64,000 bases of DNA from assembly GCF_022662535.1 (NCBI RefSeq), contig NZ_JAKQYM010000001.1, positions 186,001-250,000 of the forward strand, written 5' to 3'. Below, piece by piece: positions 1 to 7,778 of the stretch (positions are counted from its first letter, which is position 1; each line of letters starts with the position of its first letter). The notes beneath the pieces are model-generated. The model was not told the DNA's origin and made no database searches. It saw only the letters and a program-made list of their open reading frames with translations. Source of the stretch: Polaribacter marinus. GTDB taxonomy: Bacteria; Bacteroidota; Bacteroidia; Flavobacteriales; Flavobacteriaceae. Both the position numbers and the translations under genes were made by a program.

Positions 1-208
1 AAATGATTTATGAAAGAATAACCTACTTTTACTCACAACAACTTGAAATCGAGATCTAGGTCTCACAGAACTGAACGTGATTTTTAGTAGAAAAGAGAGA
101 GGATTATCAATGTTGTCGAAGTCGAAAGCTTCACCGTATATATTAACCTTAATTCTCTCTTTTATTCTTTCTGATTTATTATCAAATGTATTAAAAGACA
201 AAATTAAG
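1..208. other. left-edge non-coding stretch with an inverted repeat
   Basis: No convincing gene is visible. A short open frame starting at position 3 ends at a TAG at 57-59 and could be the tail of a gene lying outside the window. A perfect 10-bp inverted repeat (AAAAGAGAGA at 91-100, TCTCTCTTTT at 154-163) brackets about 50 bases and could form a long hairpin. Nothing else is supported here. Confidence 0.4.
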
Positions 209-329
209 ACGTATAAAAAAAATTGCTGGTAAAAGCCAATTTACGAAAGTCCTTTGGGGCTTTCTTGGTTCGTGTTTTATTTACTAAATTCACTACTTAA
301 ACAACTCAACAAAGCTTATACAACAACGT
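209..329 (+). repeat. cassette-type intergenic element, copy A
   Basis: About 121 bp beginning ACGTATAA and ending TTATACAACAACGT, so the ends are roughly inverted. An internal hairpin is formed by GAAAGTCC (245-252) and GGGCTTTC (about 256-263). A diverged copy (B) follows the next gene at 1262-1389. The block ATTTACTAAATTCACTACTTAAAC is recognisable in both, with mismatches. I believe this element type is common between single orphan genes in flavobacterial genomes; that is recollection and was not searched. It lies directly upstream of the RES gene. Confidence 0.6.
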
Positions 330-387
330 AAAATAAGAATCGATTCTTATATAAAGAGTTACCTGTAAACAAATTAAAGGACCTGAA

Positions 388-1266
388 ATGAATAAGTATA
401 TTGATAACTTAAATCAAACTTCTTTTGCAGATTTAAAAACAAAACTTGAAAGATGGGAAAGACTTGTAACAGAAGGGGCTTCTGTTGATATTTTAGTTGA
501 AGAAGTAAATGACATTACTACTAACTGTCCATTTCAATGTTTAAAAAGAAATACTGGACACTTTTATAGAGCTAGGAAAAATGAAGGTAGAAACTTTTTT
601 AATAACATAGAAGATGTTTGGTATCCTAGGGAGGAGTTTGTTAAGGAAGTTGGTCGTGCAAATAGAAGCGGAGAGTCAAAAATGTACATTTCTCAGTTAC
701 CTAGAACAACTTTGTTTGAAATGCAATTAAAAAAGGGTGATAATGTAACTATTTCAAAAATTGGAATTAAGGCTGATTCAGAATTAAATGTTCAGTTTAT
801 AAGTTCAGCTGAAAAAAATTCGAAGGTAGTAAAAGATGAAATTCTTTTTAATATGGGTTTAAATGAAAATGGTGTCAAAAATTATCACACCATACATAAA
901 TTTCTTAGTGATGAATTTACGAAGCCTGATAAAAAATGGTATCCACTTAGTACAGCTATAACTGAAACTATAACAAGTTATGAAGAATCAGATGGGTTGT
1001 TATACCCAAGTATGCAATCGAAGAATGATCTAAACATTGTATTAAAAAAGGAATCTGCAGATGGTAAATTAGAGTTAATCAGTTCAGTTTGCTTCGAAGT
1101 TATTGCGGAGAATCTAAATGGTAGCCTTACAATAAAAGATATCGCAGCAACTTCTTTAATAGATAAAGAAACGGGGGAATTACTATGGAATGATTCTTTG
1201 AGAGTAGATAAGGTATGGAATGAATCAGAAAGATTTGGAATGAGTAAAATTAATGTCGGCAGCTAA
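388..1266 (+). CDS. RES-domain protein (possible NAD-degrading toxin relative)
   Basis: This 292-residue soluble protein carries a recognisable RES fold. An FYRAR motif lies near residue 60 (the conserved Arg), then GRANRSGESKMYIS near residues 89-102. TLFEM follows near residue 108 (the conserved Glu), and a late GLLYPSMQS block near residue 203 supplies the conserved Ser. RES proteins are known as NAD+-degrading or ADP-ribosylating toxins, usually paired with an Xre-type antitoxin. No antitoxin gene is adjacent, so this is either an orphan or a non-toxin member. The N-terminal 55 residues are not part of the RES core. The ATG start follows an A-rich stretch. The gene is flanked by cassette-type elements A and B, and its TAA lies inside the GCTAACACC that begins element B. 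Family call is fairly firm; activity is inferred. Confidence 0.7.
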   Translation: MNKYIDNLNQTSFADLKTKLERWERLVTEGASVDILVEEVNDITTNCPFQCLKRNTGHFYRARKNEGRNFFNNIEDVWYPREEFVKEVGRANRSGESKMYISQLPRTTLFEMQLKKGDNVTISKIGIKADSELNVQFISSAEKNSKVVKDEILFNMGLNENGVKNYHTIHKFLSDEFTKPDKKWYPLSTAITETITSYEESDGLLYPSMQSKNDLNIVLKKESADGKLELISSVCFEVIAENLNGSLTIKDIAATSLIDKETGELLWNDSLRVDKVWNESERFGMSKINVGS

Positions 1267-1389
1267 CACCATATAAAATTAATTACTAGTTCTAGCCTAC
1301 TTAAAAAAAAACTCACAGACTTTCTACTCAGTATTATTCACTAAATTTATAGCTTAAACCCTTAACAAATCATACCAAAAACCGTCAGC
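1262..1389 (+). repeat. cassette-type intergenic element, copy B
   Basis: A diverged copy of the 209-329 element. It opens with GCTAACACC, overlapping the stop codon of the RES gene, and closes with CCGTCAGC, giving near-inverted ends (GCTAAC/GTCAGC). Blocks shared with copy A include CATATAAAATTAATTACTAG against CGTATAAAAAAAATTGCTGG, and ATTCACTAAATTTATAGC against ATTTACTAAATTCACTAC. It separates two unrelated same-strand genes. Confidence 0.55.
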
Positions 1390-1403
1390 ACCAATTAATT
1401 GCC

Positions 1404-2414
1404 TTGAAGAAAATTATATACATTTTAATATTAACAATTATCTCAAGTTTAATTGCTTGGTTTTATGTCGAATCGAACGACGGATTTGGTAAAGGAGATA
1501 TTTTACCTTTCACTTTTTATTCATTCATCTTATCATTGCTTTCCATATCAATAATTGGACTTTATCAAAAAGCATTTGAAAAAGTACATTACTTTTTCGG
1601 TTTTATACTATCAATCATTTTTTCCATTATACAAACCTTTCTTTTCATTCTAATTTTATGGCTTGTTTTTGGTCCTTGGATTGGTGCAATTAGCTTTCCT
1701 TTCCAAATATGTTGGCTAATCGGAGTTAATATTGCTAATCTATTCCTACTAACTAAATCTCAAAGTAAATTTAATACTCAACATCTTTTTATAATTTTTA
1801 TCGCCATCGGATTATCGATTCTAGTTTATAAAATAACTTATAGGCTAAAAGATAATCTCGCTGAAAATCAAAATTATGATATAATTTGTCTTTCTCATTC
1901 ACCTAATGAAGAAGCAAAACCGAGTATTCAAGACCTCATAAAATACGGATTATCTGAAAATGAAGCCAGAGTAATTCTCGAGCAGAACTTAACCGGAAGT
2001 TTTTGGACTGATACTTTTTTTAGAATTTCTCAATCTAAGCTAATCTCAACGGATTACCCAAATTATGATTTCGATAAATTGGAAAAAAATGGCGGAAATA
2101 AAATTGAATTTACTTTTGGCAATAAACTAAATCCAACTATTAATTTAAATCCTAATAGAATAATAATCGTTATGAATCATCCCTTAACCAAACCATTTGA
2201 GTTCAAGGAACCTTTGAATACATCTATGATAATTATTCAAGACTCTATTGGAAACGGATTTAAAGAAATTAGATTTAGCGAAAAAAAGAATTTAAAGAAA
2301 ATAACAATACAAGAAACTGATTTTCGAGGTTTCCCATATTCTACCTCAATAGAACTTAATTTAAAAGAACATGGTAAATTTAATATTCACGGATTTCAAT
2401 GGTTAAAAAAATAA
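1404..2414 (+). CDS. orphan membrane protein with soluble C-terminal domain
   Basis: A 336-residue protein of no family I recognise. The N-terminal half has about four to five hydrophobic helices (near residues 4-20, 36-54, 62-88, 92-116 and 127-143). From residue 150 on it is hydrophilic, rich in Asn, Lys and Glu, with no obvious catalytic motif. If helix topology follows the positive-inside rule, this tail could face either side. The start used is TTG (1404), because no in-frame ATG gives the first helix; this makes the N-terminus uncertain. It lies alone between element B and a third partial copy of the element's GCTAACACC opening. It is same-strand with the RES gene, as expected of a one-gene cassette. 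Function unknown. Confidence 0.6.
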   Translation: MKKIIYILILTIISSLIAWFYVESNDGFGKGDILPFTFYSFILSLLSISIIGLYQKAFEKVHYFFGFILSIIFSIIQTFLFILILWLVFGPWIGAISFPFQICWLIGVNIANLFLLTKSQSKFNTQHLFIIFIAIGLSILVYKITYRLKDNLAENQNYDIICLSHSPNEEAKPSIQDLIKYGLSENEARVILEQNLTGSFWTDTFFRISQSKLISTDYPNYDFDKLEKNGGNKIEFTFGNKLNPTINLNPNRIIIVMNHPLTKPFEFKEPLNTSMIIIQDSIGNGFKEIRFSEKKNLKKITIQETDFRGFPYSTSIELNLKEHGKFNIHGFQWLKK

Positions 2415-2419
2415 CAACT

Positions 2420-2534
2420 GCTAACACCCAATGTCATTCCAACAGAAAGAGGAACGAACGAAGAGGAATCCCAACTAACAACTAAAAACTCAAAACTCAA
2501 AACTAAAAACTAAAAACTCAAAACCCAAAACCCA
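2420..2534. repeat. truncated cassette-element start and low-complexity DNA
   Basis: GCTAACACC at 2420-2428 repeats exactly the opening of element B, again just after a stop codon. The homology then stops and gives way to a segment framed by GTCATTCC and GGAATCCC (about 2432-2472), which resembles intergenic repeats seen in other Bacteroidota (from memory, not searched). From 2473 to 2534 the sequence is a degenerate run of CTAAAAA/CTCAAAA heptamers. No gene seen. Confidence 0.45.
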
Positions 2535-2538
2535 TTTG

Positions 2539-2748
2539 CAACCCTCCACAAGCAAAATGTAACCCCGCTTAATCAAAATGTAAGTCTGCATAATTAAAAT
2601 GCAAGTCCACACAACTAAAATGTAAGTCCGCGCAACCAAAATGTAAGCTCACGCAAGCAAAATGTAAGTCCACTTAACCAAAATGTAAAGCCTCTTATTA
2701 ACAAAGTAAATACACTTATCAACAAAGTAAATATTAAATAATAAAATG
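2539..2748. repeat. 21-bp tandem repeat, ten units
   Basis: Ten consecutive 21-bp units, consensus close to TAAGTCCRCNYAACCAAAATG, with boundaries at 2539, 2560, 2581, 2602, 2623, 2644, 2665, 2686, 2707 and 2728. The central units are most alike; the last three have drifted to CAAAG or AT-rich forms. Since 21 is a multiple of three, the minus strand stays open for 69 codons with a seven-residue period around GLTFWLR. That reading is most likely a by-product of the repeat. The array sits between the cassette-like genes and a broken gene. Confidence 0.85.
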
Positions 2749-2860
2749 TTATTATTTTTAAATTGTAAGGAAACCTACGCAAGGTGTTTGCAAGCTTAAT
2801 CAAACCAATTGTATCCTTACACATGAAAGAGAAATCTAATATTAACTTAAGTAAATTATC

Positions 2861-3520
2861 ATGGGACTAAAAAACACACGTTCACAAACAGAAATTTTAG
2901 AAACTAGCAGAATTGCATTACAAAACGTAGAAACCAATCCGGTTATCAAACCCTTAATGGAAGCATTAGGCTACAACACCACAAAAATAGACGAAGGAAA
3001 AGCAATCTTAAACAATGCAAAAAACCTTTACAATCAATGCCAAGAATAAGAAGACATCAGAGCAAAAGCATACAAAGCTTTCGAAAATAAGCGTAAAGAT
3101 ATAGACCTTAACTATGCAAGAGATCGCAAAAAAGCTAAAGTAGTTTTTAAAACAGAACCTTTAAATTATAAAGAACTAGGCCTAAAAGGAAGCCTACCAA
3201 GAACCTATGTAAAATGGTTAGAAACAGTAAGTTTGTTTTACAATACACTCAATGCACAACCAGAACTATTAGCTAGCTTAGCAAGCCTACAAATTACAGA
3301 AACAGAGGTTACAGATATGCTTACCAATATAAATGAGCTAGAAACTTTAAGAGCAGATTATATACAAACCAAAGGAAATGTTCAAAATGCTACCAAAACC
3401 AAAGCCAAAGCCTTTAAAGATTTAGAGAAATGGATGGGTAGCTTCTATGCAGTAGCAAAAATAGCCTTAGAAGAAGAACCACAACTATTAGAATCTTTAG
3501 GGAAGTTAGTAAAAAGCTAA
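2861..3520 (+). pseudogene. hypothetical helical protein, interrupted by one in-frame stop
   Basis: Reading from the ATG at 2861, the frame continues to a TAA at 3518 except for a single TAA at 3047-3049. The two halves (62 codons, then 156 codons) are in exactly the same frame, so no indel is needed. The whole would encode about 219 residues, predicted all-helical, rich in Lys, Glu, Ala and Leu, with no signal peptide or membrane segment. I do not recognise the family. The downstream part could start at the TTG at 3233 but then lacks an obvious start region. A strong terminator follows at 3546. Options are recent inactivation, a sequencing error, or far less likely readthrough. Confidence 0.7.
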
Positions 3521-3545
3521 CAACTATTTTTTTCACACCAACTAT

Positions 3546-3573
3546 AAAACCCTGATAAAACAGGGTTTTTTTT
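3546..3573 (+). terminator. intrinsic terminator after the broken gene
   Basis: AAAACCCTG, a six-base loop (ATAAAA), then CAGGGTTTTTTTT: an 8-9 bp stem followed by a run of eight T. It lies 26 bp after the stop at 3520. Confidence 0.85.
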
Positions 3574-3966
3574 ATGCTCCAAACCTAGTTAGTCAATTAC
3601 CAAAACACAAGTCAACAAACAAAACACCTTACAAACAGAACAATAGCATTGTCCTACAAAAAGCAAAAGACGCAAAACAGCATAAAGTTACTCGCTACTT
3701 TTATACAAAATCAATGCAATAAACAGAACAGCAACAAAAAAAAGTAGGCATTACAGCCATAGCGCCAAAAAAAGCTATCAGTACCTATTTAAATACAAAA
3801 GAACAGATAAATAATGCCTAATTTTTTATAAATTAGACTGCTTTAAGACGGAATATTAATTTTTAGAATAAGATGATCTTTCACTGCCAGCACTAAAAGA
3901 AGAGTACAACAAGTAAAGCGATATTGCAACAAAACACTAAGATTCCTACTTTCAAGCAAAATAAAT
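3574..3966. other. gene-free region with coding remnants
   Basis: About 390 bp with no intact gene. The plus-strand frame 3723-3821 encodes about 32 residues of protein-like composition (including VGITAIAPKKAIS) between two stop codons with no start, which looks like debris of a decayed gene. The rest is A-rich with scattered stops. It presumably holds the promoter of the serine hydrolase gene at 3967, but no clear TAnnTTTG box was found. Confidence 0.4.
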
Positions 3967-5460
3967 ATGAATAAATATATTTTCATCTTAATTTTTACTT
4001 TTTCACTATTTCATTGTAAAACAAATTCAAATTCCGATTTAGAAAAAACACTAAATCCAATAGAATATGCAATGGATAACAGTGCAAAAATCATTTTAGA
4101 AAATTCCGAAATCCACGCAATCTCAATAGGAGTTTTTAAAGACAATACAACATATACAAAGTATTACGGAGAAGTAGATAAAGGCAAAGGCAATAAAGCA
4201 AATAACAATTCCATTTTTGAAATAGCCTCGGTAACAAAAACATTTACAGCCTACATAACCGCACAAGCAGTTTTGGAAGGAAAATTAAGTTTAAACGATG
4301 ATATTAGAAAATACTTAGACGGCTCTTATTCCAACCTACAGTTCAATAATCGTCCTATTCTTATTAAAGATATAGTAACTCATACAACAGGAATTAAAAG
4401 AGCCTCTTTTTCTAAAACCTTGGCAAAAATGTTTTCTATAGATGCTACAGAGGACGAACGAAAAGCAGTCACCAAATACAGTAAAACAGATTTCATTAAA
4501 GATCTAAAAAACTACCAACTAAAAGCAACTTCAGGAAAAGAATACAATTACTCAGGTTTTGTAGCACCAGAGCTATTGGCAATCATTTTAGAAAAAGTGT
4601 ATCAAAAACCCTATTCAAAATTAATAGAAGAATATATTCTTCAAAAAGCGCAAATGAATCATACCTCATTACGTGTTGCTAATGAGAATAAACAATATCT
4701 TTTAAATGGATATACCGATAACAATCAAATTGTAAAGCCTTTACAAATGCCTTTAACAGGTGCCGGAGGCGGATTAAAATCTACAGTTCCTGATATGTTA
4801 AAGTATGTAGAGTTTCTTCTAGATGATAACAATCCTGTAGTAAAAGAAATGAAAAGACCTTTATTTTATGATGAAAAAGAAGGAGACCAATACGGCTATT
4901 TTTGGATGGTAGAAGGAGATGATTTAATGCTGCTTAATGGCGGAACAGGAGGAAATACCAATTGGTTAGTTTTATTGCCAAAAATAAATACTGGATTTAC
5001 TGTTTCCTTTAATTATAATGGTGATAGCGCGGGTAATTCTATTAATACCATAGCTTCTCTTTTAATTACAGACCTTTTAAATTATCCTACTAAAAACGCC
5101 TATTATCTAGTTCGTAATGATATTCAAAATTCCCCTAATCATTGGGTAGAAAAATACCATCAATTAAAAAAAGAATACGGTACAGCATACAATTTTAAGG
5201 ATGCTTCTATGTTAAATGATTTGGGCTACGAACTCTTAGAGCAAAATAAAACAAAAGAAGCAATACAAGTTTTTCAATTATTAGTTTCAGAGTTCCCTAA
5301 TTCAGCAAATGCTTATGATAGTTTAGCAGAGAGCTATTTTTTAAATAAACAATACAATTATTCTTTAAGCAATTATAAAAAATCGATCAAATTAAACCCC
5401 AAAAACAACAAAGCCAAAGAGATGATTCAAAAAATAAACCAAATACATAACAACCAATAG
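3967..5460 (+). CDS. serine hydrolase lipoprotein (beta-lactamase class C/PBP4* fold) with TPR tail
   Basis: A 497-residue exported protein. A lipoprotein signal ends at Cys17 (LFHC). The catalytic SxxK is Ser88-Val-Thr-Lys91 in FEIASVTKTF, followed by the family's HTTG block near residue 140 and a Tyr-Ser pair in EYNYSGF near residue 196. A GGTGG segment near residue 325 matches the third motif region (often HxG). Residues from about 410 to the end form two TPR-like helical hairpins (LLEQNKTKEAIQVFQLL; AYDSLAESYF). Family members hydrolyse beta-lactam-like, peptide or ester bonds in the periplasm; the substrate here is unknown. It is separated by 67 bp from an esterase gene that also ends in a TPR-like helical tail. 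The pair may be co-transcribed. Confidence 0.85.
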   Translation: MNKYIFILIFTFSLFHCKTNSNSDLEKTLNPIEYAMDNSAKIILENSEIHAISIGVFKDNTTYTKYYGEVDKGKGNKANNNSIFEIASVTKTFTAYITAQAVLEGKLSLNDDIRKYLDGSYSNLQFNNRPILIKDIVTHTTGIKRASFSKTLAKMFSIDATEDERKAVTKYSKTDFIKDLKNYQLKATSGKEYNYSGFVAPELLAIILEKVYQKPYSKLIEEYILQKAQMNHTSLRVANENKQYLLNGYTDNNQIVKPLQMPLTGAGGGLKSTVPDMLKYVEFLLDDNNPVVKEMKRPLFYDEKEGDQYGYFWMVEGDDLMLLNGGTGGNTNWLVLLPKINTGFTVSFNYNGDSAGNSINTIASLLITDLLNYPTKNAYYLVRNDIQNSPNHWVEKYHQLKKEYGTAYNFKDASMLNDLGYELLEQNKTKEAIQVFQLLVSEFPNSANAYDSLAESYFLNKQYNYSLSNYKKSIKLNPKNNKAKEMIQKINQIHNNQ

Positions 5461-5527
5461 GGTAGGGGGCTTTGTTAAAACAAAAACAACCTTTATGTCC
5501 CATTAATGATATAATTAGTCAATAAAA

Positions 5528-6727
5528 ATGAAACTCATAAAAACAATCATCATCAGTTTGTTATTTACAAACATGGCACTTGGTCAAAAGTACTTAGGCT
5601 ATTCAAACAACATCATAAAGTATAAATCCCAATACCTTAAAGATTCTATTACCTTAAACCTACACCTTCCAGAAACATTTAACTTTTCGGCTAAAGAAAC
5701 AAAATATCCAATTACAATCATATTCGATAGTCAACACCAAAGCACCTATCCTCAAATCATCAACTCAATAGATTTATTAACCAATGAATCTCAAATGCCC
5801 GAAAATATAATTATTGGAGTGCCTTTTAATCGTTCTAATAGATATTATTTAACATCAAATAAAAAAGCTAAAAACGATTCCTTAGCAGGTATCCAAAGAA
5901 TGGAAAAGTTTCTTTTTAAAGAGCTCATTCCTAAACTTCAAAGAGATTATAAAGCCAATCAGTTTATAACCATAATCGGGCATTCAAGAACCGCCTTTTT
6001 AGTCAATTATTTAACAACAAAACAAAGCAAAAATATAAATGTAGCCATTGCTCTAAGCGGATTTTATAGCAATCAGCCTCTTTCGGCAAACACATTTAAG
6101 GCCAGTATATCCAACCCAACCAATTTTCCGCATAAGTTTCGATACTATTTTACCGCAGGATCTACTTTAGAAGAAGAATCATATTTAAAAGAAAACTTAG
6201 AGGTATTTCAGTTTATGTCTAAAAACAAAATGCCTCAAAATTTTAACGGCTCTTTTACAGAAACTTCAAACGCAAATCATATGACCAACTACTGGGTTTC
6301 TCTACCTGCTATTCTTATGGATTGTTATGCAGATTATAATCATATTTTAAATAATTGGTTTTATAGAAAATTAAAAAAGACAAGCATTAAAAGCCCAATC
6401 ATAGAATTTAAATCAGATTTAGAGAAAGCCGGACAAAATATGGGCTTTACACTAAACCCAAGTTTAACCCATCTGTTTTCATTGGCTAGCAGTTATGGCT
6501 ATGAAAAAAAAGACTATCAACAAGCTATTAATTTTATAAAATTAGGACAAAAGTATTACCCTAATTGCCTAGATTTTGATTTAGAATTAATTGATTACTA
6601 TAAGTTATTAAAGAATGTAAAGTTGTCCGCTTTTTATAAAAATGAATATCGAAAAAAAGTAATGTCAAGAAACGATTTAAGTAATCTTAAAAAAACAGAA
6701 TTGATAAAAAAGATCAAAGATCAATAG
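5528..6727 (+). CDS. secreted alpha/beta-hydrolase (esterase D/enterochelin-esterase type)
   Basis: A 399-residue protein with a signal peptide (residues 1-19, cleaved near ALGQ). It has an alpha/beta-hydrolase fold of the putative esterase family: a hydrophobic strand YPITIIFDSQ near residue 57 and IIIGVPF near residue 95. The nucleophile elbow GHSRTA lies near residue 154, and a late Asn-His-Met segment near residue 246 is a candidate for the catalytic His. The last about 110 residues are helical with TPR-like character (YQQAINFIKLGQKYYP). Homologues cleave ester bonds of siderophores or carbohydrates outside the cytoplasm; which applies here cannot be told. It follows the serine-hydrolase lipoprotein on the same strand and precedes a separately transcribed LysR gene. 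Confidence 0.8.
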   Translation: MKLIKTIIISLLFTNMALGQKYLGYSNNIIKYKSQYLKDSITLNLHLPETFNFSAKETKYPITIIFDSQHQSTYPQIINSIDLLTNESQMPENIIIGVPFNRSNRYYLTSNKKAKNDSLAGIQRMEKFLFKELIPKLQRDYKANQFITIIGHSRTAFLVNYLTTKQSKNINVAIALSGFYSNQPLSANTFKASISNPTNFPHKFRYYFTAGSTLEEESYLKENLEVFQFMSKNKMPQNFNGSFTETSNANHMTNYWVSLPAILMDCYADYNHILNNWFYRKLKKTSIKSPIIEFKSDLEKAGQNMGFTLNPSLTHLFSLASSYGYEKKDYQQAINFIKLGQKYYPNCLDFDLELIDYYKLLKNVKLSAFYKNEYRKKVMSRNDLSNLKKTELIKKIKDQ

Positions 6728-6817
6728 AAATTTATGTAGATTTTCTATTCAATTCTTATTTGTTAAATAATAGGCTAAGCCCCGTTACTATTCTTATATA
6801 AATACTTACATAAATTA

Positions 6818-7702
6818 ATGAAAACTAAATTACAGATATTTAAAATTGTTGCTAAACATTTAAGTTTTACAAAAGCTGCAGAACAATTGTATCTTTCACA
6901 ACCAGCTATTTCTAAATCAATTAAAAATTTAGAACAAGAGTTTAAAACCACTTTATTTATAAGAAAGAGAAACTCTATAGAATTAACAGATGAAGGAAAA
7001 GCGTTTTTAGTTTATGTTAATAAAATATTGGCTATTTATACTCAAATGGAAGAGCAATTTCTTCACAAAAAAGACAACTTTCCAAATTTCATTAATTTTG
7101 GAGTAAGTACCACTTTATCTAATTACATCATTCCTAAAATCATTGCAAAATTTAGAGTACAGTTTCCGCAAACAAAATTTAATATCATAAGTAATAATTC
7201 TGAGAACATTGAAAATTTAATTTTAAATGAAGATATTGATTTTGGTATAACAGAAGGAAGTACTTCAAACCCCAAATTACAATTTGAGAAATTTATTAAG
7301 GATGAAATTGTCCTTGTAACAAATGTAAATAATAAAGCTTTTCAAAAAGGAAGTATCGATATTACTATGTTACAAAAAATTCCAATAGTAGCGCGTGAAA
7401 ATGGCTCTGGAACAAAAGAGATTATTGATACTTTTTTATTAAAACATAAAATTTCAAAACTCAATTCGGTTGTGTTTTTTAATAGTACAGAAGCAATTAA
7501 AAATTATTTATATCATTCAGATCATTACGCACTGCTTTCCATTCATTCTATTTCTGATGATTTGATGAATAATAAACTTAAAATAATAGACATTAAAGAT
7601 TTAAGTATTGAAAGATGGTTTTACTTTGTAAACAGAACAGGGTATCTTTCTAATACTTTTAACTATTTCAAAAAATTCATTCGTCAGAACTATAACTTTT
7701 AG
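6818..7702 (+). CDS. LysR-family regulator
   Basis: A 294-residue regulator. The winged helix-turn-helix occupies residues 1-60 (FTKAAEQLYLSQPAISKSIKNLEQEF), and the periplasmic-binding-protein-like effector domain runs from about residue 90 to the end. It resembles the CysB/YeiE type. It sits 76 bp upstream of, and on the same strand as, a YeiH-type exporter, an arrangement also known from E. coli yeiE-yeiH, so it probably controls that gene. The inverted repeat AATTTATGTA/TACATAAATT (6729-6738 and 6807-6816) brackets its promoter region and ends one base before the ATG. Whether this is its own operator is a guess. Confidence 0.9.
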   Translation: MKTKLQIFKIVAKHLSFTKAAEQLYLSQPAISKSIKNLEQEFKTTLFIRKRNSIELTDEGKAFLVYVNKILAIYTQMEEQFLHKKDNFPNFINFGVSTTLSNYIIPKIIAKFRVQFPQTKFNIISNNSENIENLILNEDIDFGITEGSTSNPKLQFEKFIKDEIVLVTNVNNKAFQKGSIDITMLQKIPIVARENGSGTKEIIDTFLLKHKISKLNSVVFFNSTEAIKNYLYHSDHYALLSIHSISDDLMNNKLKIIDIKDLSIERWFYFVNRTGYLSNTFNYFKKFIRQNYNF

Positions 7703-7724
7703 TTATCTAATATCAATAATTAAT

Positions 7725-7757
7725 TTGCTTTAAGCTTATTAATGTATTTTACTTTTG
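7725..7757 (+). promoter_or_regulatory. promoter of the YeiH-type gene
   Basis: An exact TAnnTTTG -7 box (TACTTTTG, 7750-7757) with a TTG at 7725-7727, a 22-base spacer. The box overlaps an in-frame TTG at 7755, which rules that codon out as the start and favours the ATG at 7779. Confidence 0.7.
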
Positions 7758-7778
7758 TATCAAATAAGACCTCATGAT

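Noticed and set aside
2615..2824. 69-codon minus-strand frame with a GLTFWLR seven-residue period
   Set aside because: It is produced by the 21-bp tandem repeat; no promoter, no family, and its end coincides with drift in the repeat.
3723..3821. Possible small gene of about 32 codons
   Set aside because: No start codon and bounded by stops; treated as a remnant inside the gene-free region.
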